Positions 11,580 to 20,705 of a DNA stretch of 64,000 bases are shown here, one piece after another. Origin of the DNA: Merzomyia westermanni (Eukaryota; Arthropoda; Insecta; Diptera; Tephritidae); assembly GCA_949987695.1 (NCBI GenBank), contig OX465291.1:52520964-52584963 (forward strand), read 5' to 3'. Position numbers and translations under genes: made by a program. The stretch's first letter is position 1. The number at the start of each line of letters is the position of its first letter. Below the pieces are notes generated by a model, which saw nothing but the letters and a program-made list of their open reading frames with translations, was not told the origin of the DNA and searched no databases.

Positions 11580-11800
11580 AAACAATGTTTGAAAAAGCTG
11601 TGGAAAAATGTAGTTTGTTACACTGATTGTATAAATGTTCGTCTAATGTTTATATTGTAATAATAATTAAATGTAAAGTAAGTGTAACAAAATTTGTAAT
11701 TAATGTATGTGAACTATAATTGTTTTATGTTTTTATTAAATAAATGCAGACTCCCTGAAGAAGGTGCAAAAAGCGCCGAAACTGGTAGGAGGAAAAAAGG
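11100..11800 (+). mobile_element. 3' fragment of a Penelope-like element
   Basis: Carries the C-terminal GIY-YIG endonuclease of a Penelope-like element followed by a 3' non-coding region with a hammerhead-ribozyme-like fold (11751-11791). The reverse-transcriptase part is missing: upstream sequence is the arm of the inverted-repeat element. It is a different subfamily from the 28-32 kb copies because the proteins differ widely. The 3' end is not sharply defined and may run to about 11880. Confidence 0.8.
11751..11791 (+). ncRNA. Hammerhead-ribozyme-like motif in Penelope 3' region
   Basis: In order: stem I strand CUCC (11751-11754), core CUGAAGA (11755-11761), one extra A, stem II GGUGC / AAAAA / GCGCC (11763-11777), core GAAA (11778-11781), a very short stem III C-UG-G, then U-A and the other stem I strand GGAG (11788-11791). 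CUCC pairs fully with GGAG, and GGUGC pairs with GCGCC with one G-U. Minimal hammerheads with tiny stem III are documented in Penelope-like elements. The extra nucleotide before stem II is the weak point, and activity is not shown. Confidence 0.65.
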
Positions 11801-12090
11801 AAATTTTTTTTCGCTTTTGAATTACCGGCCAAAGAAGCTCCAAAGAAAAAACATATCCAATTTAATTTCACTACTATTATATTGAACACAATTGTATGTA
11901 CATATATGACGTATTTGCATGCACATATATGCAGATGCGTTTAAGTTTTTACATTTCGTGAGGTGTGTACATTGGTTATTGTATTTTATTGTAGGTAATT
12001 ATTAAAATTTTTTGGTATTTGAAATAAGACATGAAGTTTTGGAAATTATTTGTTCGAGTAGGTAAAATTTACACATTTATTTGAAGTCGA
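11801..12090. other. AT-rich flank of Penelope fragment
   Basis: Contains possible Penelope 3' tail sequence to about 11880, then ACATATATG-rich sequence. Nothing else is recognised. Confidence 0.3.
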
Positions 12091-12420
12091 AAAGTGCGAT
12101 TAATAGATTAAACGAATTTTGAATTAATCATTTTTCTGATTGATAGAAGACATCAGATTCTATTTAAGAAGATCTCGAGTACTTGCTGCTTACTCAACTT
12201 TGTTCTTTTCTGTACAAAATTGCTAAGCATTTCTGATTAATCAGGTTGTGATGAGTAGGTCTCCTTAATGATCAAAGTAATTTTATTATAATTAATCTAA
12301 ACGTGATTAATCGGCACAGTAATCGTTTTGATTAATTGATAATTATTATTCTCTGGTCAATTAAATACGCAAGGTGAGGTTAGCAGCATATTCGATAAAT
12401 TGATTACTCGCACATCACTA
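12091..12420. mobile_element. AT-rich MITE with GTGCGATTAAT-type ends
   Basis: The left end has AAAGTGCGATTAATAGATT. The right end, reverse-complemented, reads TAGTGATGTGCGAGTAATCA. The interior is rich in GATTAAT motifs. The ends resemble those of the element at 15685-15926, suggesting one family with hAT-like termini. The target duplication is not clear. Confidence 0.45.
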
Positions 12421-12539
12421 CTTCAAAGCAGTAATTTTCAGACAAGGGGCGTCATGTCCCCTAGGCCCTTCCAAGTCAATTAGGCCCTTACTTAAGCTTT
12501 TACAATCAGTTGTTAATTAATGTTAATACCTCCTGGGTC

Positions 12540-12760
12540 GAATCGTCTTTTTTGTCTATTCAAATAGTATGGTCTAGTCAGCGCAGTCGTTGGGCCTTAA
12601 TTCGTTGCACTCTGCTTATATCTGCCTAAAGCTTATAAAGCTCATCGTTAAAGTTCCGTTGGCATCATGGAAATTACTACATATATATCTTTCAAAAAAC
12701 TTTTCTTTCGAATACTGCATTCACCATCTTTCTTGATTTGAAAGGTAGTTTGTTAAGAAA
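12540..12760 (-). mobile_element. Decayed RTE-like LINE fragment (RT C-terminal part)
   Basis: Diverged match, on the same strand, to 59020-59180 of the long LINE. Shared order of blocks: AGTATGGTCTAGTCAGCGCA against CTACGTGGCCTAGCCAACGA, TTAATTCG(C/T)TG, ATAAAGCTCATCGTTAAA against ATACAGCTCATCATTAAA, and CTTTCGAATACTGC against CTCTCGAATACTCC. No open frame is left, so it is an old copy. Confidence 0.6.
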
Positions 12761-13334
12761 GAAGGTTTCTTCTCATTTCCCAATAGGTCCAAAATAGCAC
12801 TAGTTGGCAAACGGAGTTCGAGGGCTTTTTATTAAACGACAACAAAATATGATTTTTTCCTCGTTCAAGGATCGATGAATTAGTTTTAACCCTTATTCAA
12901 GCCAGAGTAGGCAGAATGTATGGCGTAGAGGCAGCTAAAGCTTAACACCAGTGAATGTCTGCACGAGAACCCTGGCTTGATTCCGAAAGACTGGGACCTT
13001 GCCAATCCTGGAAGAGCTGGTAGTACTACTTATTTGGTAGACACTTTTGTTTAAATCTTGCGAGGAATCTGAATATAAATTTCAAACCGAAATCAATAAG
13101 GCGGTGCTGCAACGAATCGCCTTCCATGTTCTTTTCAGAGTTTTATTGTATTATAAAGATCTGTTGAATAGTAGAATTTCTAGCGCAGAAACCGCAAATA
13201 TAAGTTCTAGTCTGCAACATTCCTCTTAGTAACAATTGTGCTAGTATGAATGCTGGAATCCAATCAAAATAACATCGGTTACATCAGGTAGTGCACACAT
13301 TCAGGATACTAAAGCTACATGTGTCCGCCAACGC
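12761..13334. other. Intergenic, nothing recognised
   Basis: No family motif. It may contain the highly decayed middle of the LINE whose parts lie on either side, but I cannot align it by eye. Confidence 0.3.
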
Positions 13335-13620
13335 TAAGTACGCGATCAATTTGGGCTCGTATTATTTCATCAGAATACAGAAAATTTGCTTGCTATATTT
13401 TTGAAGAGAGACCTAGTACTAATTAAGAAAATATTTCGAGTCGATGAATCTCCTACTAATGTGAAATTCGCGAAGTGTAAGCTGAATTTTCTGCCTGCAG
13501 GGCCAAACACTTCTTCCTTGCCTATTTGGAAGTTAAAGTAGCCAAACTCGCCCTGAAAGACAGAATCTTTGATAGCCTTGTCTCTCGTTGCACTGTCAGC
13601 TAGATATATGCAACACCTTA
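13335..13620 (-). mobile_element. Decayed RTE-like LINE fragment (endonuclease part)
   Basis: The minus strand reads GKEEVFGPAGRKFSLH, matching GKEGVFGPTVGKFSLH in the endonuclease domain of the LINE at 60362-61594. It is followed by a degenerate LISTRSLFK against VISSTRFMHK. Order and strand agree with the 12.5-kb fragment, so both could come from one old insertion. Confidence 0.65.
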
Positions 13621-13901
13621 ATGTCAATGAAGAACGCAGCGGCATAGCAACGTTTTTCAATAGACGTCAGAAGGCTCTATTCACAGTTGGAATTTTTCGG
13701 CCTTTGAAATTATCTAGAAATTTCTGATTTTTACACCAAGTCGCTTGATTTAAAGTAGTTACCCGACTTTAACTTACTACTTTACCTTACTACCAAACGG
13801 ATTTGCAATGCCTACACAAAGAACAATCACAGCGGACCCTATATACAAACCCAACCCACTTCCATCTAACGTTTTTAAAACGTTTCAAATGGCGTAATAA
13901 T

Positions 13902-14161
13902 CATGGCATACCATAATATAACCATAATATTGTTTTATTTTATTTCAATTCATTTCATTTCATTTCACTTCATTTTATTTCATTTTATAATATTTTATTT
14001 TATTTTGTTATACTATATTTTTTTATTTTATTTTCTCTAAACAGTCAAACTTGCTTTCAATCGGTTTGTTTACATTTTAACATGTGCTGTGCTGTTTTGA
14101 CGTTTTAGAGAAGCGATTTCCAACATGGCCGCCGTGCTGTTACCTGTTTTACTATGCCATG
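13902..14161. mobile_element. hAT-type MITE, copy 2 (260 bp)
   Basis: Begins CATGGCATA and ends TATGCCATG with perfect 8-bp flanking duplications GTAATAAT at 13894-13901 and 14162-14169. The interior matches the inverse of the 2109-2294 copy (CTGTTTTGACGTTTTAGAG, GTCAAACTTGC, CATGGCCGCCGTGCTG). The extra length is an (ATTTY)n tract at about 13933-14035 that expanded inside the element. Non-coding, and dependent on a transposase from elsewhere. Confidence 0.88.
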
Positions 14162-15684
14162 GTAATAATGAGGCTCTGCCTAAATAACTTTTTATTGTGT
14201 AAGTGAAATTTGATCCACCTTAATGCCAGAGAAGTACAATGCTGTTCGTGGTTAGCAGATCAACACGATCTATACGAGAGGAAATTAATGAGCTCCCCTT
14301 GCATAGATTTTTTTTTTTTAATTTACTTTTCCCAAAATCCCCATTTCAATTGCCCTATGCATGCTCAAATGTCTTCCAACATTTATCTTATGTGTGGGTG
14401 CCACGATGTCTCGATTTGCTGTCAACACATCTTGTCGTTTGTCAAGTTCGTTTGTTGGGCAAGACTAAGTAGGCTCTCACTGTAAGTCCACACAATTAGT
14501 ATGTTCGTGCGATGTGGTATGGAAATAGGGAAACTCAGTGTAAGACCATATTATATCAACAATAAAGCGCTTTGACAGCAAATGTCACTTCTAATTGGCG
14601 TTTGGATTTATTTTATGAAGACAACATCATTTGGGTATTTAGGAATCTAAAATATGTAATTAAGTGATCAGCTTCGATTAGTATTTAAACACTTGGTGTG
14701 CTCAACTTTGAGATCAGAGACTAAATATTAATTTGTCTTGCAGATTGATTAATTGGAGTTCATTTGACAATTTGTATGCGGGTGTGGAGGAGGTTCTTGA
14801 AAAAAAAAAATTTATAAATGGACAATATTGCACATTGAAATTTGTTAATGGCATGTAAGACGATATTTTACAAACTTCATACTTTGAACTAGGTGGAAGG
14901 GTAAGGGATCTAGCATAAAAGTAAAAACGGTTCAGCTGCAAGCACCTCTTTCCATCTGTTCCTTGTGCGAATGACAGCTACCGTAAATTAAACCATCTAC
15001 TTGACGAAAGCAAATGCCGATCATAAGGCCAACACGTCCAGATGTAAGTCCTCAACGCTTCTCTAAAGAAGAGCTCATTAAAGCAGGTGGCAGATCAAAA
15101 GGCGCGTCCTTTTATCACCTACTCTGCCGCTCTTTACATGCTTAATATGTATATAACTCACTCCTTTACAAGAGGTTTTGGCGATACACTTGCCATCTTT
15201 AAACTGCCAAATTTAATTGGAATATTGAAGAAAAAAATAAAATAACACCCATGCCAGTGGATCGTTATTTTTATTATGATATGACTTTTGGCTCTTTTAA
15301 AAAGAGCCGAAGTTAAAGTTTTTATTATGAATCTCTAATTTTTTTGTAAATTGCACGATTTCTGATTAAACATTTTAATTTAATATTATGATATATCTGT
15401 GGAAATAAGTGGAAAAGCCAAACTCAAGTTTGGCCGAAAATGAGATAGTTCCTCTATTGTATTCTCCGTGCTAGGATCTATAACCACGCAAAATTTCCCG
15501 GCTTTTGCTCAATAATTGTGGATTTTATTGGGAAAAAACTATATCTCAATCCCATACATTTACACTACAATTTCAACTTTCAAAGCGTTCTACGGAGAAA
15601 TTCTAAAAAAATACTTTGGAAGTTTTCCCTTATTGCCGCAGATATATTGTAATGTATGAATTTAAAAATTATATAGGATTGAAC
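14162..15684. other. Intergenic, nothing recognised
   Basis: AT-rich. The overlapping plus-strand frames at 14210-14485 and the minus frame at 14714-14941 carry no family motif. A short perfect inverted pair (GGCTCTTTTAAAAAGAGCC) sits at 15290-15308, a palindrome with no other terminator-like context. Confidence 0.4.
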
Positions 15685-15926
15685 TAGGGATGTGCGATTA
15701 ATATAATAATCTAAACTTCCTTAATTCATTAATCAGGGAGTAGTAATTATCGATTAATCATTATTTGGATTATACAAAAAATAAGTAATCAAAACGTGAA
15801 AGAAATCATTTCACTTAAGTTTTTTTTGAGTAAACAGTAATTACTATGTTTAATCAACATCCTTGATTACCAAGTATATGTATTATTATTTGAGGCTTTG
15901 CTTAGTCGATTAATCACACATACCCA
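15685..15926. mobile_element. AT-rich MITE (242 bp)
   Basis: Ends TAGGGATGTGCGATTAAT (15685-15702) and ATTAATCACACATACCCA (15909-15926) are inverted repeats with three mismatches. The interior is dominated by ATTAAT and GATTA motifs. I found no convincing target duplication. A family relation to 12091-12420 is suggested by the shared GTGCGATTAAT core. Confidence 0.6.
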
Positions 15927-17171
15927 GTCTAAATATATATCATATACATATATCAGCTCTTAACAAGCATCCCATACTCTTCCCCATTAATAATATTTTT
16001 AGAATCATGGATGGATCTATAAGAATAGATAATACAATGGCGTTTATCTCTAATTTTTCTGATTTCTATTCAAATAAAAGCTTTTTATAAATAATAAAAA
16101 TTATTACGAATAATAAAAAAAAAAAAAAACATTATTAATGATCTCAAGACCAAGCATAATAATTCTTATGCAATTATTATTGTTTAAGTTTTAATAAAGA
16201 TTCTTGACACCTGCGCAATGGGTGAGAAAATTGTGTAGAAATTGAGTTCAGCTGACAAACAAACCATTGTTCTGTTAGCCTAATAGTTAACAGAATGTGA
16301 CAAAATTTTTCTGATTAAGAAGTCTAGCAGCTTCCGAAATTGATCTATAAGAAAAGCTATTATGGCCGTTGTTCCATTTTCCTGTTCTATTCAAATAAAA
16401 ACTAATAATTATTTTTGGCCTTAAGCTCATTTATAGTGGTGAATACTATTCTTTGTTAGTTAATTTATTTCTAAATGAACAATTATTTTTGACTTTTTAA
16501 TTTAATAAATCAATAAAGAGTTTTTTTAGTTCTTTCAAATTATGTATATATTTTAGTGATAAGATTTAGATTTTAGATTTTATCGCCGAGACTTCTATCT
16601 GTTTCAAGCTTCCCTTAAAAATGTTTTAAAAGAGCTGAAATTTTGAAATTTTAATGTTACCATACTTTTCTGTAGATCTCTTCTATAACGGCTTGAATTC
16701 CAGCTGCAATTAAAAAATACTTACACCAGCCTAAATAAATTGAATGCCTTTGATTGACAGCAAAATATGGCATTCTTCTCTAAAAATAGTGTTGATTTCT
16801 TTATTATACCCAAAGCCGTAATTCCCAGTGTTGCCAATGTAATTGATGTCCACGGCCACGTCATTTTATTGCGATTGATTTAAACATTCGCAAGAATGTG
16901 AAAATCTTGCAAAAACGGCTGATCCGATTTCTTTTTGGCATAAAAAAGCATAAAAGGTACTCACAAGGCTGCAAGTCAAAGCAACACGGCAGTGCCATTA
17001 GACGGTTTTAGAATAAGTTGTTTTTTGTTGCTAAGACTTATTTTATTTATTTATTTTTATTTTATTTTATTTTATTTTATTTTATTTTAAAATTGATGTT
17101 TTGCTGACTCGAGGTCAAGCAAAATATGTAATAAAAACACACAGGTTTTCTTATATTTTTTTTTTGTTTTT
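15927..17171. other. AT-rich intergenic, simple repeats
   Basis: Includes A-tracts near 16117-16130 and a (TTTTA)n tract at about 17040-17090 that borders the Penelope fragment. No coding motif was seen. Confidence 0.45.
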
Positions 17172-17810
17172 TTGTGGTATAAGAAACCAACAGCGTCTGG
17201 ACTAATCATCAATTTCCATTCTAAACACCCTAAAGCAATGATAAGGAATACAGCAATGCTCTGTATACGACATATGTTGCAAATATCGGACAAAATTTAC
17301 CACAAGGAGGTTGTAAACGAAATCACACCGTTGTTAAGAAACAATGACTTCCCGGACGATATCATAAAAACATCATTAAATAGATCAAAAGATACAAATA
17401 CTCAACAAAAATCCGAAACTCCTAAAATATTCCGAACGTTTAACAAAGTCAGACTGTTATGATAAGGAGAGAGTGAAAATAGCCCACAAACCGTCCAATA
17501 CATTAAAAAACATATTTAGCAAAACAAAGTCAAAAATACCGCAATTAGACAAAAGTAATGTCATATATAAAATTTCATGCAACGGAAAAAACAACGAGCC
17601 TTACAAAAGCATCTACGTGGGAACAACCAAATGAAAATTAAAAACCAGACTGGCACAACATAAATGCGACGTAAAATAATGCCATTACTCTAGCACTCAG
17701 AAAACAGCACTTATCGCTCACTGTGCAACTAGCGGCCACTCTCCCAATTTCGAACAGACATCAGTTTTACAACAAGAACAACACTACAACAAACGATTCA
17801 CATTAGAAAT
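17172..17810 (+). pseudogene. Penelope RT/GIY-YIG protein remnant
   Basis: First frame: WYKKPTASGLIINFHSKHPK, the counterpart of IYRKPTATDTIIHSTSNHPQ in the intact Penelope copies. It runs to a stop at about 17460. A following frame reads KIAHKPSNTLKNIFSKTKSK, YKISCNGKN and SIYVGTTK, then an in-frame stop, LKTRLAQHKCDVK, another stop, and LIAHCATSGHSPNFEQTSVL. SIYVGTT is the GIY-YIG core and HC...HSPNFE is the usual downstream block. At least three stops or shifts make it inactive. Confidence 0.8.
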
Positions 17811-18266
17811 GTCGAACTTCTCTATAACGAACTCCTATATAACGAAGTGTTCTCTATTGCGAAGCAATTATAAGAACACTGTGTTTTGGGTCTACTTTGT
17901 ATGTATTGTAATCTCCGTATAACGAATTACGAATTTCTTTATAGCAAATATTTCCTTATAACGAAGCATTTTTGAGAGCGTTTTCAATCTCCATATAACG
18001 ATCATTCATCAGTTGAAAGTTTCCGTACCTATTTGGAAATGAAAACCAACGTACCAAATACTGTGTTTACTTCTCTAAATGGATTAGAAAATTACATATA
18101 TTGAAGAAGAAAAGTGGAAAAATGTACTTCAATCCAAAATATCTGACTACTACAAATAAAAAATGTTAAAAGGAACAAAATTGTTTTTCTTTTCTATATA
18201 GCGAATTTTCTTTATAGCGAAGTAAATATCCAGTCCCTTGGAATTCGTTATAGAGAAGTTCGACTG
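17811..18266. mobile_element. pogo/Tc1-like MITE inserted in Penelope
   Basis: Terminal inverted repeats of at least 21 bp are perfect: GTCGAACTTCTCTATAACGA at the left and the exact inverse at the right, ending CGACTG followed by TA. The TIR resembles the pogo/Tigger consensus (CAGTCGAAC...). Sub-terminal TATAACGAA/TATAGCGAA motifs recur several times on both sides. Non-coding. It splits the Penelope frame, so it is younger than that fragment. The left-hand TA duplication is not clean. Confidence 0.75.
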
Positions 18267-18342
18267 TACATGTTTATGATTGTTTACCAAATTGTTTATT
18301 GTTGTATGTTCTTTTTTGTTATTTAATTGTTTATTGTTACAG

Positions 18343-18386
18343 TTCCCTGAAGACGGTTACCGTAGAGTAACCGAAATATATTGGAG
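18343..18386 (+). ncRNA. Hammerhead-ribozyme-like motif in second Penelope
   Basis: Stem I strand UUCC (18343-18346), core CUGAAGA (18347-18353), one extra C, stem II GGUUAC / CGUAGA / GUAACC (18355-18372), core GAAA (18373-18376), palindromic stem III segment UAUAU, then UU and stem I strand GGAG (18383-18386). Stem II is six perfect pairs and stem I pairs UUCC with GGAG. The layout is the same as at 11751, including the extra base. The palindromic stem III would favour a dimeric fold. Activity is untested. Confidence 0.62.
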
Positions 18387-18412
18387 AAAAAAAAATAAGA
18401 AAACCTGTTCTC

Positions 18413-18512
18413 CTGCTGTTGTTGTTGTGGTGGTAACGACAAATTAACAGTCCTTGGCCGGATTTGAACCCGGTACACTCCAGTACTCCCTTGCGGTACT
18501 GCCCGACTCATT
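18413..18512 (-). mobile_element. tRNA-derived SINE, copy 1
   Basis: On the minus strand: GTCGGGCAGTACCGCAAGG (A-box region), TACCGGGTTCAAATCCGGC (a good tRNA B box), CAAGGACTGTTAAT, and a tail of CAA repeats. The same order recurs at 19987-20115 and, diverged, at 24993-25135. A pol III promoter inside plus a CAA tail is typical of tRNA-derived SINEs. It sits directly after the Penelope fragment and ends close to its poly-A-like stretch. Confidence 0.75.
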
Positions 18513-18864
18513 TATCTTACTTAAGCTCTGTGCGTCGGTTACCAGGTCTCCATTATTGTATCTATAGGCACTCCCCGAGTTTTCTAGAATAATTTTCATG
18601 CATTATTCCTATTAGGCCACATTTCAAACTCCGCGTACTCGCACCTTTTAAAATCCCTTTTCTTCTTTACGCTTGTCTCTTTTCTAAAGCGAAACTTTGC
18701 ACTCGTTAACAACGTGACCGTGTAGGCAGCGTCCTACAGTGCTCTTTACGTGCCTACAGTGTCTTTCCAAAACTCACCACCATCTTTATTCAGTTACAGC
18801 ATTAGTTATAAAATAACTCTCAGAGAATGGCTATCCGGAGTTCATAACCACCATCTTTATTCAA
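18513..18864. other. Intergenic, nothing recognised
   Basis: Contains a 20-bp local repeat (ACCACCATCTTTATTCA at 18777 and 18847) that suggests a small duplication. No coding motif. Confidence 0.35.
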
Positions 18865-19085
18865 GGTTCCTTTGCCACCCTGTCTGCATATTGGTTGGTA
18901 GTCGCATAGGATATTCGGCCCAGAGAGGTACTTCCTGGAGATGACCATATATCGAAGAGCGGAGAATCCAGTCAGCCTTTTTCTATTGAGCGATGTTATC
19001 TCGTGGAGGCTAAATTTTGTAAATGTAGTACCAAAGACTTCATATTTTGGACAACCTCGCATTGAAGTCTCAAAGTTAGAAGATT
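18865..19085 (-). mobile_element. Decayed RTE-like LINE fragment (endonuclease part)
   Basis: The minus strand reads EVFGTTFTKFSLHEITS and RLTGFSALRYMVIS, matching GVFGPTVGKFSLHDQTS and RLIDFAGARNMVIS of the long LINE (about 61180-61290). The nucleotide match to that region is also visible. About 220 bp. An open frame survives by chance with several changed residues. Confidence 0.75.
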
Positions 19086-19986
19086 TTGATTTCGGGGAGA
19101 AATGTAGCACGCTTTCTTTAACCTCTCATAGAAGAAGAGAATCTGCGCCATTATTTTCTTTTTTCTTCTAAAAAGTTAATGGCTTCGTGGGTTGTTCCAG
19201 ATCATGCTATTTTTCTACACACAACCAGTAAGCCAATTTTTCTCTGAACCGGTCTAATATACATACACGCACTCGGGCATACCCATATGTTTGCTTGAAT
19301 ACATAGGTGAGTGGCATTATTTTTGTTACCATTAAAATACTTTCTCCATTAAACCATTCGTCGACAATTCTGCTCACATGTGAATGCTCTTTTTTGGCTG
19401 AATGAGGATGAACCGTAAGTCTTGGTAAGGGATTAATGCTTAGCTGCCAAAACAAATTGCTCCTTGGGGCGTTAAACAATGCACTCTCTGAACTGTGAAC
19501 AGTGCGATGTGAACTCAATTGTAAGAGAAAAGTATCTTTCTGCGCAGTTTGTGCTGGTGGTCGCCTTAGCTGTGTTGAACTCAATTGAGCAGATCCTTTT
19601 TTATCTAATGCTTTGTGCAGATTTTATATTGGAGATGAGCATTGAATTTGATTGTTGTGCATTGGAGCGTATGTACTTTACTTTATATTACAATGATATT
19701 TATATGTAATTTTTAGCGAAATTTTGAAATTTTTTTATTAGCTATGATCAAGAGTTTGAAGTCTTAACGCATTTTAATTTAAAATTGACGACCTACCGCA
19801 GTACGATTCGGGTGGTCTCAATTCATTTCACTGCACGTTTTTTTTGCGTTTTCCAAACGAAACAACAATTTGTTTAGGTGATAAAAAGTGGATTATTATA
19901 CAAATTGTATCTGCCGGTATTAGTTTTTCCTATAACTCCCTGCTTTCCTCTCCTATACCCTTACTATTTTCGGCTTTCCGTTTCTT
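19086..19986. other. Intergenic, no supported gene
   Basis: A 125-codon minus frame at 19207-19584 contains no domain I recognise, no splice context and no hydrophobic or repeat pattern, so I do not call it a gene. Confidence 0.35.
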
Positions 19987-20115
19987 GTTGTTGTTGTTGT
20001 GGTAACGATAAAAACACTCCCCGGAGGTTTTGGGTAATGTTGTCGAATTAACAGTCCTTGGCCAGATTTGAACCCGGTACGCTCCGATACTCCCTTGCGG
20101 TACTGCCCAACTGTC
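19987..20115 (-). mobile_element. tRNA-derived SINE, copy 2
   Basis: On the minus strand: GGGCAGTACCGCAAGGGAG, ACCGGGTTCAAATCTGGCC (B box), CAAGGACTGTTAATTCGACA, then AAACCTCCGGGGAGTGTTTT and a CAA tail. This copy keeps the 50-bp segment between B box and tail that the 18413 copy lacks, so it is the best guide to the family's full structure. Confidence 0.8.
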
Positions 20116-20327
20116 GTGGTAGCGATTTATGACCAGTGAAACCTTCTAGGTCATGTCACCCCTCCTTCCGTAAGGAAGGATAAGATGGGTAATGGGAGGT
20201 GAGAAGCATCATATCCGTAGATCAACCATCGAGTTGCACGTCATTACCTTTGTGCATATTAGTCGCCTCTTACGACCGGTATGCCTACCTCGGGCATATT
20301 CTAAACCCCTAACCCGCAGGGGTTTCT
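20116..20327. repeat. Dispersed repeat ending in CCCC...GGGG hairpin
   Basis: Contains GTCATGTCACCCCTCCTTCC, GTCGCCTCTTACGACCGGTA and AAACCCCTAACCCGCAGGGG. The last block is shared with 7980-8000. Directly joined to the SINE on its left, so the two may form a composite. Non-coding; superfamily unknown. Confidence 0.5.
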
Positions 20328-20705
20328 TCCCCTCCTTCGCATTTTCCTTCCCCTCTTAGTCTTCCCTATCTCTTTCTATTCTCATTTCTTTTCTTATTAA
20401 TTTTCTTATCCTTTATTTTTTCTTTTTCCTTCACTTTTCCTTTTTTCCTATTCTTCTTTGTTTTGGTCTTTTCCTGTTTTTCTTTTTCTTTCTGTTTTTA
20501 TTCTGCGCCCTCTTTTTATTTTAATTTTAATTTTTTCTTTTTCCCTTTCTTCTTTTTTTCTTATTTGTATTTTTATTTTTCTTTTTCTTGATTATTTTTC
20601 TTTTCTTTATATTTTTATTTTTCTTTTTATTTTGCTTTTTCTTCTTATTTTCTTTTTTATTTTTATTTTTCTTTTACTATTTCTGTTTTTCTTTCTTTCT
20701 TTAGA
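20328..20705. repeat. Long polypyrimidine tract
   Basis: Nearly 380 bases consisting almost only of T and C on the plus strand, made of irregular CTTTTT, TTTCTT and TTTTATTT units. The open frame at 20458-20730 is Phe/Leu/Ile-rich only because of this composition and is not a gene. Confidence 0.85.

Larger units (their letters stand above)
17172..18390 (+). mobile_element. Decayed Penelope-like element, 3' half
   Basis: Contains the RT thumb region, a connector, the GIY-YIG domain and a hammerhead-like motif in the order expected of a Penelope element. A 456-bp pogo-like MITE is inserted at 17811-18266. The 5' truncation falls just upstream of 17172. It is a separate subfamily from the copies at 11.1 and 28-32 kb, judging by protein divergence. 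Confidence 0.82.

Noticed and set aside
15290..15308. Terminator-like palindrome GGCTCTTTTAAAAAGAGCC
   Set aside because: In an animal genome, a bacterial-type terminator reading is not appropriate and no gene ends here.
18445..18490. Possible tRNA gene because of the good B box
   Set aside because: The acceptor and anticodon arms do not fold, and repeated copies with CAA tails show it is a SINE.
19207..19584. 125-codon minus-strand frame as a host gene
   Set aside because: No domain, no splice context, and no similarity I can recognise; the length is within chance for a 64-kb window.
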